DNA from: Gimesia maris
GTDB taxonomy: Bacteria; Planctomycetota; Planctomycetia; Planctomycetales; Planctomycetaceae
Direction: 5' to 3'
Length of the DNA: 64,000 nucleotides
NCBI RefSeq assembly: GCF_008298035.1
Contig: NZ_CP042910.1
Coordinates: forward strand, 7,750,001-7,814,000
The notes below the pieces were generated by a model. The model was given only the letters and a program-made list of their open reading frames with translations, made no database searches and was not told the origin of the DNA. Position 1 is the stretch's first letter. Every line of letters begins with the position of its first letter. Below, piece after piece: positions 16,491 through 24,494 of this stretch. The translations under genes were made by a program, and so were the position numbers.

Positions 16491-17246
16491 ATGGACAAAA
16501 ATTTCTGGTATCTGAAGAACTGCGATCTCTTTGAACGCTTGAGTCAGGATCAGATTGCGCATGTCGAACGTAATTCCTCGGTTCGGAATTTTGCACGCGG
16601 AAATATGGTTTACCTCCCCACAGAAAGCAGCGATTCGGTTTATCTGCTCCTGTCCGGCAGAATCAAACTCTATCATCTGACAACCGAAGGAAAACAGGCC
16701 CTGCTGGCGTTGATCGAACCCGGCGAACTCTTCGGCGAGCTGGCCATCCTGGGTGGTGGTGAACGCGAAGAATATGCAGAAGCCATGCTCAAAGCCTCGA
16801 TTCTCCGCATCCCGGGGCAGATCATTCAGGATCTTATGGAACATCACGCGACCGTCTCGCTGGGCGTGACCAAGCTGATGGGCTTAAGGCGACAACGGAT
16901 CGAACAGCGCCTTAAATCGCTACTGTTTCGCTCAAACCGCGATCGTCTCACTCATTTACTGCTCGAGTTAGCAGAAAAATATGGACGCTTCACCAATGAA
17001 GGAATTCTGATCAACATCAAGCTCTCGCATCAGGAACTGGCCAGCATCATCGGCAGCACGCGGGAAACCGTGACCGTGCTGCTGGGCGAACTTCAGGACG
17101 AACGCAGCATCGACATCCAGAAGCGACACATTATCTTACGGAAAGCCCGGTACCTGGCACATTCGATTGATTTTAAACTGACACCCGCCTTCCAGTCGAA
17201 ACCAGATCAGTCGGGTGAATTCGTCTTAAGAGGAGCCGAAGCCTGA
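16491..17246 (+). CDS. Crp/Fnr family transcriptional regulator
   Basis: 251 residues from the ATG at 16491 (AAGG upstream); ATG 16449 is the longer alternative. An N-terminal cyclic-nucleotide-binding beta roll (about 10-120, VYLLLSGRIKLYHL and GELFGELAILGG) is joined through a long helix to a winged helix-turn-helix (about 175-225, LSHQELASIIGSTRETVTVLLGELQ). The Arg-Ser-Ala that contacts cAMP phosphate in CRP is not conserved in the EREEYAEAM stretch, and no Fnr-type cysteine cluster is present. The signal is therefore unknown. A zinc-finger membrane protein gene follows. Confidence 0.9.
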   Translation: MDKNFWYLKNCDLFERLSQDQIAHVERNSSVRNFARGNMVYLPTESSDSVYLLLSGRIKLYHLTTEGKQALLALIEPGELFGELAILGGGEREEYAEAMLKASILRIPGQIIQDLMEHHATVSLGVTKLMGLRRQRIEQRLKSLLFRSNRDRLTHLLLELAEKYGRFTNEGILINIKLSHQELASIIGSTRETVTVLLGELQDERSIDIQKRHIILRKARYLAHSIDFKLTPAFQSKPDQSGEFVLRGAEA

Positions 17247-17405
17247 AATAAATCCCGCCATTCTCCCCACAGTCAGCTGAAATGCAGGGAAACTGTATGC
17301 TATCTCACAGATCATACGGGCACTGGCTACGATAATAAAAGCAGGGGAAAAGTCCCACAAAAGAAAGAAAGCAGAATTCCTGCTGATGTAGCAGGAGGTT
17401 TGAAC

Positions 17406-17879
17406 ATGAACAAAAACAACCCAACTCCATCCTCAATCGATACCGAAACAGAATGGCGCGACTGCGCACCAGGTGACCTGTGTCAGTTTGTGTCAGCGAT
17501 GAAAAAACGTAAGCAGATCAGCCACCTGATCACCGGTGCCGAGATCCTGACGGTCTGCCTGGTCGTCGGCCTGATTGGATTCGTCGGCATGTATCAGATT
17601 TCGGGCTCCGCGGGCTCCTCCGGCGATCAGATTGCCGGCAAAAAAATGCCCGGAGGCATTAACTGCCAGCAGGCCCTTGACTATGCGAATGACTATCTCG
17701 CACATCAGCTCGACCAGCATACCGAGCAACAGATGCAGGTTCATCTCGCCCATTGTCCCAAATGCCAGAAAAAGGTTGATGAAATTGAAGCTAATATGCA
17801 CAATAACCCGGCCCAGCTCAAAGCCGCCCGGCAAAAGCAGGCGGACTGGGAAGCGTATGTGCTGGCTTTGAATGACTGA
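17406..17879 (+). CDS. Single-pass membrane protein with anti-sigma-type zinc finger after the membrane span
   Basis: 157 residues from the ATG at 17406, which has AGGAGG eight nt upstream. A polar N-terminus with a basic stretch MKKRKQ (about 33-38) is followed by one hydrophobic span, ILTVCLVVGLIGFVGMY (about 47-63). After it comes a zf-HC2-like motif: NCQQALDYANDYLAHQLD, then HLAHCPKCQ (H-x3-C-x2-C, about 115-123). In ordinary ZAS anti-sigma factors the finger precedes the span and is cytoplasmic. By the positive-inside rule this finger would lie outside. No ECF sigma gene adjoins it; Crp/Fnr is upstream and scpB downstream. Confidence 0.7.
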   Translation: MNKNNPTPSSIDTETEWRDCAPGDLCQFVSAMKKRKQISHLITGAEILTVCLVVGLIGFVGMYQISGSAGSSGDQIAGKKMPGGINCQQALDYANDYLAHQLDQHTEQQMQVHLAHCPKCQKKVDEIEANMHNNPAQLKAARQKQADWEAYVLALND

Positions 17880-17955
17880 TACTCTGTAAAGACTCGCTGA
17901 TCACCTGTCTGGCACTCTGAGCGATACTGTCTGATTCCCTGAAAGGATTGAGGGG

Positions 17956-18711
17956 ATGTCTGAAGAAGAACAACAACCCGTCAACGACGATACCAGTTCC
18001 AACGAAGACGACTTTCTGGCCGCCTTCGCTGCGAGCAGTCAGGTCGATGAAGAGATCGACGCCGATTACGAACGGACGCTGGAAGCCATCGAAGCCGTTG
18101 AACGGGATCTGGAACTGCCAGACGAACCGGCGGCCGAAGAAACCGTCGAGCAGCCGAAAAGCAGCAGTACATCGGTAAAGCGCGAAGTCCGCATTCCTCC
18201 ACGTCACATCATCGAAGCCGCCCTGTTTGTCGGCGGCAAACCACTGACGACCAAAAAGCTCTGCTCACTGCTCAACGATGAGTATTCTTCTTCCTATGTC
18301 GATGATTTACTGGATGACCTTAACCGCCAGTACATCGAAGAGGCGCGACCGTATGAGATCCGCATGGAAGAAGGGGGCTACCGCCTCATCCTCAGGCATG
18401 ACTTCGAACGCATTCGCAACCGCGTGTATGGCTTCGGTCCCAAAGAAGTCAAGCTCTCACAGGATGCCCTCGAAGTCCTCGCGCTCGTCGCCTATCAGCA
18501 GCCGATCAGTAAAGAGCAGATTATCGAAGCAGGCAAAGACAAAGCCAACGGCATCCTCCGCCAGCTGCTCAGACGCGAACTGATCGCCATCGAACGCAAT
18601 GAAGATAAAAAAGCGGAAGTCAAATACATCACCACCGCCCGCTTCCTGCAGGTCTTCGGCTTAGGCAACATCGAAGAGCTGCCCTACATCGAATCGTTGA
18701 GTCACAAGTAA
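17956..18711 (+). CDS. scpB: Segregation and condensation protein B
   Basis: 251 residues. A poorly structured acidic N-terminal extension of about 80 residues precedes two winged-helix domains: IIEAALFVGGKPLTTKKLCSLL, then LSQDALEVLALVAYQQPISKEQI and RGL-like RQLLRRELIAIERN, ending FLQVFGLGNIEELPYIE. ScpB dimers bind the ScpA kleisin in the SMC condensin complex. scpA, usually next door, is not in this window. Its stop lies four bp from the stop of the convergent acetyltransferase remnant. Confidence 0.92.
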   Translation: MSEEEQQPVNDDTSSNEDDFLAAFAASSQVDEEIDADYERTLEAIEAVERDLELPDEPAAEETVEQPKSSSTSVKREVRIPPRHIIEAALFVGGKPLTTKKLCSLLNDEYSSSYVDDLLDDLNRQYIEEARPYEIRMEEGGYRLILRHDFERIRNRVYGFGPKEVKLSQDALEVLALVAYQQPISKEQIIEAGKDKANGILRQLLRRELIAIERNEDKKAEVKYITTARFLQVFGLGNIEELPYIESLSHK

Positions 18712-18715
18712 ATCC

Positions 18716-19209
18716 TCAGACTCGATACTGGCCCATGATCACAATATCCTGATAGACCCCGTCCAGGCATCTCGCGAACCGCTTCACGCCTTCCACCTGG
18801 TAACCGTGTTTGCGATACAGGTTCAGCGCGACTTCGTTATCGGCAAACACTTCCAGCTCCAGCCGTTTCAATCCCTGTTCCCAGGCATGTGCCATCGCGC
18901 GTTCCAGCAGTTGATTACCGATTCCCTGGCCTCGAAATTCAGGGAGGACTCCCATGCCCAGTCGCGCCACATGTCTGACGGAATCGCGCACGTGAGGAAT
19001 GAGTCGGCCCAGCCCACGATCTGCTGCTCGATCACGGCCACGTATTGGGCATGATTCTGTTCGACGTTATGTCTGACGTACGCCTCCATGTTCTCCAGGG
19101 AAGGGGGCTCGACGGTCAGCAGATATTTCTTTTCCGCTGCCACGCGTTGCAGCGCTGCGCGAAATCCAGCGAGATCATCTAATTCAATTTGTCTGACTCT
19201 GAAGCCCAT
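18716..19209 (-). pseudogene. GNAT N-acetyltransferase split by a frameshift
   Basis: Two overlapping minus-strand frames together make one GNAT protein of about 165 residues. The first (from ATG 19209) gives MGFRVRQIELDDLAGF and YVAVIEQQIVGWAD. The second (running to 18716) gives IPHVRDSVRHVARLGMGV followed by the acetyl-CoA loop LPEFRGQGIGNQLL and LYRKHGYQVEG. The switch falls at about 18998-19008, and one extra base after the GWAD codons would restore a continuous RimI/RimJ-like protein. It is either a real inactivating deletion or a base-call error. The substrate is unknown. Confidence 0.75.
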
Positions 19210-19347
19210 GATTCGGGACTCGTCAAAGGAAGTAACACATTTGAAGTACGGTCTTGTCTTCTACAATCCCTACGTGAAGACGGTTACAAACACGTAAATC
19301 AATGACACGCTCCCGAGGGAACGTGTTCGGTTCAGCCTGTCAGAAGC

Positions 19348-20169
19348 TCAAGCAGATTTGCTGCCCCGACCCTTAAACACGGAGATCAGTAAAAAGACAA
19401 CGCCGGCGATAATCCACTTCACCATACCCCGGTATTTACGGAAACCGCCTCCTTCGACTGTACCTGTCGGGGGCTTAGGGTTACTGGCCATCACCGATTC
19501 GGCCCAGTCTTTGCCAGCGTTTTGCGTCCAGCTGAGTTCATCCTGAGGCGCATAGCAATAGAGAAACAGAACTTTGCCGTCTGTATCCAGAAAGGTCGTC
19601 GTACAACAGACCACATCATCCAAGTTCTCTCCCGCCGCGGACACGTTGTAAGTCACGAACATGGAGAATGCCATTGCATTCGGGACATCGTAATGTGGGT
19701 CGAGGGGCACCACCTGCGAAACCTTCATCGCAAAATCCATATCGAACTCTTTACTGATTCCCTGATTCAATTTATCAAACAGATCGGGCAACTGCTTTTT
19801 CAACGTCTCTGTAATTTTCCTGTTTTCCTGGATCGCTGCTTCTTTCAGTTTTGCAAAATCCCCGGTACCCAGCTCTGCGGTTTTCAGTTTTTTATTCACC
19901 TTCAGCATGAAGGTCCTGTCGAGGGGCGGCATTTGTCCCGCTTTCGCTGCGGCGACAGCTGATTCGGGAATATAATAGGCCAGCAGATCGTTGGCAGGAT
20001 CGGCCAGATTGCGCGCCAGGCGATAAACGTCCCCCATGTCAGGAGTCACCCGCGCATAGCCTGCCGGAGCCGGGACTTCAATTTTTTTATCACCGATTGT
20101 GAAACTGTCTGCTGAAACGGTGGAATGAAAACAACACAGCAGCATGATACCTGTCAGCAGAAATTTCAT
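19348..20169 (-). CDS. Secreted protein of unknown function with C-terminal membrane anchor
   Basis: 273 residues. The signal peptide is MKFLLTGIMLLCCFHSTVSA. A soluble domain follows (DKKIEVPAPAGYARVTPDM, then VAFS-like AMAFSMFVTYNV), and a C-terminal hydrophobic helix MVKWIIAGVVFLLISVF (about 250-266) with a basic end GRGSKSA. It should face the periplasm, anchored by its C-terminus. AAAGGA ahead of the ATG supports the start. It is last in a run of four small minus-strand secreted or membrane genes; I do not recognise the family. Confidence 0.75.
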   Translation of the reverse strand: MKFLLTGIMLLCCFHSTVSADSFTIGDKKIEVPAPAGYARVTPDMGDVYRLARNLADPANDLLAYYIPESAVAAAKAGQMPPLDRTFMLKVNKKLKTAELGTGDFAKLKEAAIQENRKITETLKKQLPDLFDKLNQGISKEFDMDFAMKVSQVVPLDPHYDVPNAMAFSMFVTYNVSAAGENLDDVVCCTTTFLDTDGKVLFLYCYAPQDELSWTQNAGKDWAESVMASNPKPPTGTVEGGGFRKYRGMVKWIIAGVVFLLISVFKGRGSKSA

Positions 20170-20313
20170 CGGAGTCCTTTTTCTGTTCCTGAACCTTCAT
20201 CGAATAGAGACATCCGAATATCATGCCATAATGTTCCCGATGACTCCAATGAAAAATGTGTAAATTCAATCAGATCAACAAATCCACAGAGCAAACTCTG
20301 TGACTCAAAATTG

Positions 20314-20556
20314 TCACTCTCTTCCCTTTGAAACACCAGTCCACAGACGGTAACCGGCCCAGACCGCAATCCCCAGCCAGGCAAGCGACCACAGTCCCAG
20401 TGAACGGTACATCGCCATCCTGCCTTCCATCCCGCCAACATTGCGCGGCAGAAAGATTTCGCCCACAATCAGACTCGCAAAGCCGAGCAGGGCACACAAG
20501 GAGAACACAATAAGAAATATCCAGTATTGTTTACGGGTAATGGGAAACTGTTTCAC
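20314..20556 (-). CDS. Small two-span membrane protein, unknown function
   Basis: 80 residues from GTG 20556, which has AGAGG nearby. An ATG at 20601, overlapping the previous stop as TGATG, would add 15 residues and imply translational coupling. Two hydrophobic spans are visible, YWIFLIVFSLCALLGFASLI and LGLWSLAWLGIAVWAGYRLW. No family is recognised. It likely shares a transcript with the genes on either side. Confidence 0.6.
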   Translation of the reverse strand: MKQFPITRKQYWIFLIVFSLCALLGFASLIVGEIFLPRNVGGMEGRMAMYRSLGLWSLAWLGIAVWAGYRLWTGVSKGRE

Positions 20557-20600
20557 GTTGGTACCTCTACTATGATTTTTGATTTCTGTTAAATGCAACA

Positions 20601-21068
20601 TCAATCCAGACGTAATTCCACTGCCTGCAGACCGCCGCAGCTGAGTCGTTTTGTTTTCCCTTTCTCCAGAAATGTCCGGATTTCGACTGCCTCGGTTTTG
20701 GTGAGCTGGGTGCCTGTCTCTTGTGTTCCTTTCAGCTGAGAGACGCGTTCGGTCCAACGCAGTTTGAGTAGCGTCCGGTACTTTCCATTCTCCGCCGGTT
20801 TGATTGTCCCCTTGACCCAGACGCCAAACTTCAGCTCCTGTTCCCCTTGAAATCCTGGCTCCAGACCGCCGGAAAAAGAACGGATCTTTCCCTGGGGGTT
20901 CACTTGCACGTCACAGTCCAACAGCCGTTTCACCTTCCCGGACTGAGTCTGCTCCAGTAGTTTGATCGTAAAGATCTGTTTTTCTTTTGAATCATCTGCA
21001 GCCGGTGTATTTACAACGGTGAAACCGGTGATCAGCAGACACATCAGAAACGTTACTTTTTTCAACAT
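20601..21068 (-). CDS. Secreted protein of unknown function
   Basis: 155 residues with a signal peptide MLKKVTFLMCLLITGFTVVN (cleavage after TPAA). The mature part looks like a small beta-rich domain (IFTIKLLEQTQSG, LKFGVWVKGTIKPAENGKYR, LRWTERVSQL). Two cysteines (LLDCDV and LSCGG) could pair. AAGGAG seven nt before the ATG supports the start. The next gene overlaps its stop by one base if the upstream ATG is used. Confidence 0.7.
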   Translation of the reverse strand: MLKKVTFLMCLLITGFTVVNTPAADDSKEKQIFTIKLLEQTQSGKVKRLLDCDVQVNPQGKIRSFSGGLEPGFQGEQELKFGVWVKGTIKPAENGKYRTLLKLRWTERVSQLKGTQETGTQLTKTEAVEIRTFLEKGKTKRLSCGGLQAVELRLD

Positions 21069-21144
21069 CAGAGACTCCTTTCTGATTTTCCATCAAGGCA
21101 TTAAAGCGGTCGGAAAAATCTGGGGTTTTCCCGTTTACAAAAGC

Positions 21145-21426
21145 TCAGACACGTTCTGGCTGATTTTTCGTGTATGATTCTTCATTAATCCCCCGCACCT
21201 GGTCGCGCCAGGGAATCCAGTGATAGGCATTGTCTCTGGTAAAATACGAGCGAATGATCTCGGCGGTCACGTCATCAGCCAGCGTATTGATTATTCTCTG
21301 TACGCGAATCAGTTCGTAACCAATCACCAGCAGAACAATCAGGCCTCCGCCGCTGGCTCCGATCAGACATCCCATGATCAGAAACGGCCAGTTGATTAAC
21401 GCAGGATACAGATCCATTTTTTTCAT
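21145..21426 (-). CDS. Small membrane protein, unknown function
   Basis: 93 residues with one long or two closely spaced hydrophobic segments (LINWPFLIMGCLIGASGGGLIVLLVIGYELI broken by glycines, about 10-40), followed by a soluble tail containing HWIPWRDQVRGI. No family recognised. It is probably first of the four-gene minus-strand run 21426-19348. Confidence 0.6.
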   Translation of the reverse strand: MKKMDLYPALINWPFLIMGCLIGASGGGLIVLLVIGYELIRVQRIINTLADDVTAEIIRSYFTRDNAYHWIPWRDQVRGINEESYTKNQPERV

Positions 21427-21489
21427 TGCTGTTGGACTCGATTCAAAAGTTCTTACTTGAAAGGAGCGACTGTGAGCTGCCTGATTCCC

Positions 21490-21930
21490 TCAATCATCCT
21501 GTAACAGCACCGGACACAAATCATCATAGATCTTCGGCGGCACCAGTCCCTTCCGTATCGCAGCCAGTTCTTCACCCGTAAACCAGGTCACCTTAAACGT
21601 CGCGCCATCCGACTCAATCCCTTCTGCCAGCAAAGCAGCTTTCACAGAATCAGAGATGCGGCACTGATAATGATACATGATTTCATGTTCGGGAACCCCA
21701 TTAAATTCGAAAATCGACTCATGAAAATTGAGGAACTCAAGCGTCTGATCTTTCAGCCCCAGCTCTTCAAACAGCTCCCGCGCAGCGGCATCCTGCAGCC
21801 TTTCTCTAAATTCGACGCCTCCGCCGACGGGAATATAAAACTGGAATTTCCTGCTGGGATCAAACCCCTCAGAGAGCAACACCTGCCCCTGGTGGATCAG
21901 TGATATAATGACTTTGGTGCGAATCTGCAT
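21490..21930 (-). CDS. NUDIX hydrolase
   Basis: 146 residues from the ATG at 21930, preceded by AGGGAG; an ATG at 21945 is an alternative. The complete Nudix box is present as GGVEFRERLQDAAARELFEE plus LGL, matching G-x5-E-x7-REUxEExGU. It would hydrolyse a nucleoside diphosphate linked to some group X, but substrate prediction from sequence is unreliable. The frame stays open upstream to 22266, but that extension runs into the repeat island and looks non-coding. Confidence 0.88.
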   Translation of the reverse strand: MQIRTKVIISLIHQGQVLLSEGFDPSRKFQFYIPVGGGVEFRERLQDAAARELFEELGLKDQTLEFLNFHESIFEFNGVPEHEIMYHYQCRISDSVKAALLAEGIESDGATFKVTWFTGEELAAIRKGLVPPKIYDDLCPVLLQDD

Positions 21931-22407
21931 TTCTCTCTCCCTCATTATCCCTTTCACAATCAACTGTATAGACGGCACTGTGAAAATCGGGTCACCGCGA
22001 CTGCTCAAACTGAACTTGACCCCGTCGCGCCACTGGCGATAAGCGTTGATCTGGGTCGCGCGCGTGCCCAGTTTACAGTGCACCGAAACACGGGCCACTT
22101 GTTTGTATTCTTCACTACAAATGGGCCTGTTTTTTCCAGATTTGCACTGCCTGAAATGACACCGGTTCGTGATGTGATCCTGCGGGTCGCCCCACATCGC
22201 AGGCTTTCGTCCCGGCACCACCTCAGCACCGCCAAACATCGGCCCCCTATCAACGCCCATCGCCACATTTTATTGTTCATTCCCGTTGACCTCCCCACGC
22301 CTTTCCACAAAATAGTCACAATGCAACAAGCCACAGACCACTGAACCACAGATCGAACACCAGAATGAACTCCACAACAATAACAAACTTTCAATATCCT
22401 CTCCCCC

Positions 22408-22450
22408 GTGCGGGTGCCTCTGTCGGCTTGCCCGACAGTGCTGGTATTAA
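22408..22450 (+). repeat. Hairpin repeat T, copy 1
   Basis: TGTCGG (22421-22426) pairs with CCGACA (22432-22437) over a CTTGC loop; flanks GTGC and GTGCTG are shared with the copy at 23050. Confidence 0.65.
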
Positions 22451-22651
22451 CGTCTCCATACACGTTTTCCAAAGCATTATAAAAGAAACGCCCCAGTCCC
22501 CGCAGATGAAAATCCCGAACCACTCGAAGATTAAAAAGGAGGTTCAAAAAGCTGTCATCGATATTCACCATAGAACATTCCCGATGAGCCATTGAACCCT
22601 TGCCTCCGGCTTTCCGATCCCGTTCACAAAAACCGCGGCTAACGTGAAAGT

Positions 22652-22705
22652 AAAAAAGGGTAACCCCGGATGCAATCCGGGGTGAGCGCAGCGAACAGGA
22701 AACTG
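22652..22705 (+). repeat. Hairpin repeat H, copy 1
   Basis: AAAGGGTAAC leads into a 7-bp stem CCCCGGA/TCCGGGG (22664-22670, 22676-22682), followed by GAGCGCAGCGAACAGGA. Confidence 0.7.
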
Positions 22706-22874
22706 ACAGAACAAGCGCACAATTCAGAACAACACATCCGACCTGCCTTGCCGATAGGGGCTGTCCCATGTGTCAGCCCGCCTGGCGACGATCAACACGG
22801 CATAGCGGACAATGGGAACAGCTGAGACACCCCAATCAGAAATTTCGACCACGAAAACCCAAAACCAGCCATAA

Positions 22875-22929
22875 GAAAAAAGGGTAACCCCGAATGAAAT
22901 TCGGGCCGAGCGCAGCGAGCAGGAGGTCG
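22875..22929 (+). repeat. Hairpin repeat H, copy 2
   Basis: Same lead AAAGGGTAAC, stem CCCGAAT/ATTCGGG (22888-22894, 22898-22904) and tail GAGCGCAGCGAGCAGGAGG. Stem bases differ from copy 1 but stay paired. Confidence 0.7.
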
Positions 22930-22969
22930 CAGCTATCACGTACTATCCATAATCGGGCTTCCTATACCC

Positions 22970-23006
22970 ATTCGGCACGGCCGGACAAGCCGGTCCGTGG
23001 CACACG
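22970..23006 (-). repeat. Hairpin repeat T, copy 2 (inverted)
   Basis: On the minus strand GTGTGCC then a short stem around CTTGT (CCGG at 22981-22984 and 22990-22993, extended by a G-T pair). It matches the copy at 23050 in the opposite orientation. Confidence 0.5.
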
Positions 23007-23049
23007 AAAACCCCTCTATTAGTTGCAATATCCCCTATCGGATCAGACG

Positions 23050-23092
23050 TGCGTGTGCCAACGTCGGCTTGTCCGACGGTGCTGATACAAAC
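23050..23092 (+). repeat. Hairpin repeat T, copy 3
   Basis: CGTCGG (23062-23067) pairs with CCGACG (23073-23078) over CTTGT. Compared with copy 1 the first and last stem bases change together (T-A to C-G). Confidence 0.65.
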
Positions 23093-23187
23093 CCCGAGAA
23101 ACCTCCCGAAACGGGTTGCCCCGAACCTGTTTTTGGTTCCTGGAACCTTTATTTTAATCAAGAAATATTTCAACTCAACCAATCTAG

Positions 23188-23237
23188 TGGGTAACACCGA
23201 ATGAAATTCGGTGTTGTCGGAGACAACAGGAAGTTGT
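23188..23237 (+). repeat. Hairpin repeat H, copy 3
   Basis: A 9-bp stem ACACCGAAT/ATTCGGTGT (23194-23202, 23206-23214), then a second hairpin TGTTGTC/GACAACA (23212-23218, 23222-23228) and AGGAAG. Confidence 0.7.
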
Positions 23238-23325
23238 AGTGTGAACATTGTCTGTTGATCAGTTTAGCCTTACTCTGCCTGGAGCAGGTAGGAAACATGG
23301 CTCTGATTCGAACGTGTCAGCCATG

Positions 23326-23372
23326 ACCTCCTGCTCGCTGCGCTCGGCCCGAATTATATTCGGGCCCACCCT
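23326..23372 (-). repeat. Hairpin repeat H, copy 4 (inverted)
   Basis: Stem GGCCCGAAT/ATTCGGGCC (23346-23354, 23358-23366). On the minus strand it is followed by GAGCGCAGCGAGCAGGAGG, identical to copy 2. Confidence 0.7.
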
Positions 23373-23417
23373 GAATTTTGGGGGATTCGATCCTGTTGAA
23401 ATGATTCTGCGTTTCTT

Positions 23418-24275
23418 TCAGACGCCGAACACTTCTTCCAGCGCGGCCCGCATCACTTTGGGATCGGGGTCCACGCCGGTCCAGAGCTGGAAGCCGATCA
23501 CGCCCTGGTTAACCAGCATGCCCAGGCCGTCGAGCGTCGGACAGCCGATTTTCGCTGCTTCGCGGAGCAGGTGGGTTTCGGGAGGATTGGGGATCACGTC
23601 TGAGACGATCATGTTCGACTTGAGTGAACTGAAATCGAGTGGGAAGACCGCGTCCACATCGGGATACAGGCCAATCGACGTGGCGTTGATCACGACATCG
23701 ACATCATCGGCCAATGTATAATTACCGTCCCAGAGTTCGAAGCGGGTGCGCACTTCGGTTTTTTCATTGAGCAGCCTGACCAGCGCTTCGCCGCGCTCGG
23801 CACTGCGATTGACGATGGTAATTTCTGCGGCTCCCGCGAGCGCCGTCTCCACACCAATGGCCCGGGCTGCACCGCCGGCACCAAACATCACGATCTTCTT
23901 CCCCTGCGGATCGGTTACTTCTTTTAATGACTGCACGAAACCTTTGCCGTCCGTATTATCACCCAGCAGGTGATCGCCCTGGCGGACAATACAGTTGACG
24001 GCTCCCATCATCGCCGCCGCATCGCTGATGCCGTCCAGGTATTGAATGACTTCGACTTTATGGGGAATCGTCAGATTCGCACCGCGAAAGCCCATTGCCC
24101 GCAACCCTTCAACCGCCGACTCCAGATTTTCAGGCGCGACCTCAATCGTCAGATACCGCCATTCCAGACCACAGGCTTTGTAAGCCGCCTCGATCATGCA
24201 CTGGGTCGGGTTCTCTGCCACCGGCTGCCCGAAAACGCACGTCAGTTCCTGTTTGAAATTCAACGGCTTTGTCAT
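23418..24275 (-). CDS. aroE: Shikimate dehydrogenase
   Basis: 285 residues from the ATG at 24275; the frame extends 33 nt further to a TTG. It reduces 3-dehydroshikimate with NADPH in aromatic amino-acid synthesis. Signatures are VFGQPVAENPTQCM (substrate site), ANLTIPHKVEV with the catalytic lysine, LLGDNTDGKGF with the catalytic Asp, the nucleotide motif MFGAGGAARAI, the NADP clamp IVNRSAERGE, and VNQGVIGFQLWTG at the end. It borders the hairpin island at its 3' side. Confidence 0.95.
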   Translation of the reverse strand: MTKPLNFKQELTCVFGQPVAENPTQCMIEAAYKACGLEWRYLTIEVAPENLESAVEGLRAMGFRGANLTIPHKVEVIQYLDGISDAAAMMGAVNCIVRQGDHLLGDNTDGKGFVQSLKEVTDPQGKKIVMFGAGGAARAIGVETALAGAAEITIVNRSAERGEALVRLLNEKTEVRTRFELWDGNYTLADDVDVVINATSIGLYPDVDAVFPLDFSSLKSNMIVSDVIPNPPETHLLREAAKIGCPTLDGLGMLVNQGVIGFQLWTGVDPDPKVMRAALEEVFGV

Positions 24276-24494
24276 GATGTCATCAGTTCCTGAATTTGGG
24301 TTGAGCAAAAACGCCTTCGCGCTGAATGGTTCGGCACAGAGATTCCATCATACGCGTCCCCGTTTCAAGTCACAACTTTAGCCGATCCCCGGATTCCCTG
24401 ATTGCAGCGGGTCCACTTCCCGCGTAAACTGAAAATCTGAAACACGACGCTCTGATCAGTAACATTTTGACACCTGTCCGAAAGAACTTGACGT

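Larger units (their letters stand above)
21946..23417. other. Gene-free island of hairpin repeats
   Basis: About 1.47 kb between the NUDIX gene and aroE. Open frames exist but overlap repeats and carry no domain or ribosome-site support. From 22400 to 23370 it carries at least four copies of one hairpin family (H) and three of another (T), in mixed orientation; each is listed separately. The first 400 bp look like degraded sequence with no clear feature. Confidence 0.75.

Noticed and set aside
21931-22266. Upstream extension of the NUDIX frame
   Set aside because: The Nudix domain is complete from 21930 with a good ribosome site; the extension has no NUDIX features and runs into repeat sequence.
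22005-22769. A 254-codon open frame on the minus strand in the repeat island
   Set aside because: It is rich in Arg/Cys/Trp, crosses hairpin repeats and has no domain or ribosome site. It looks like open repeat sequence.
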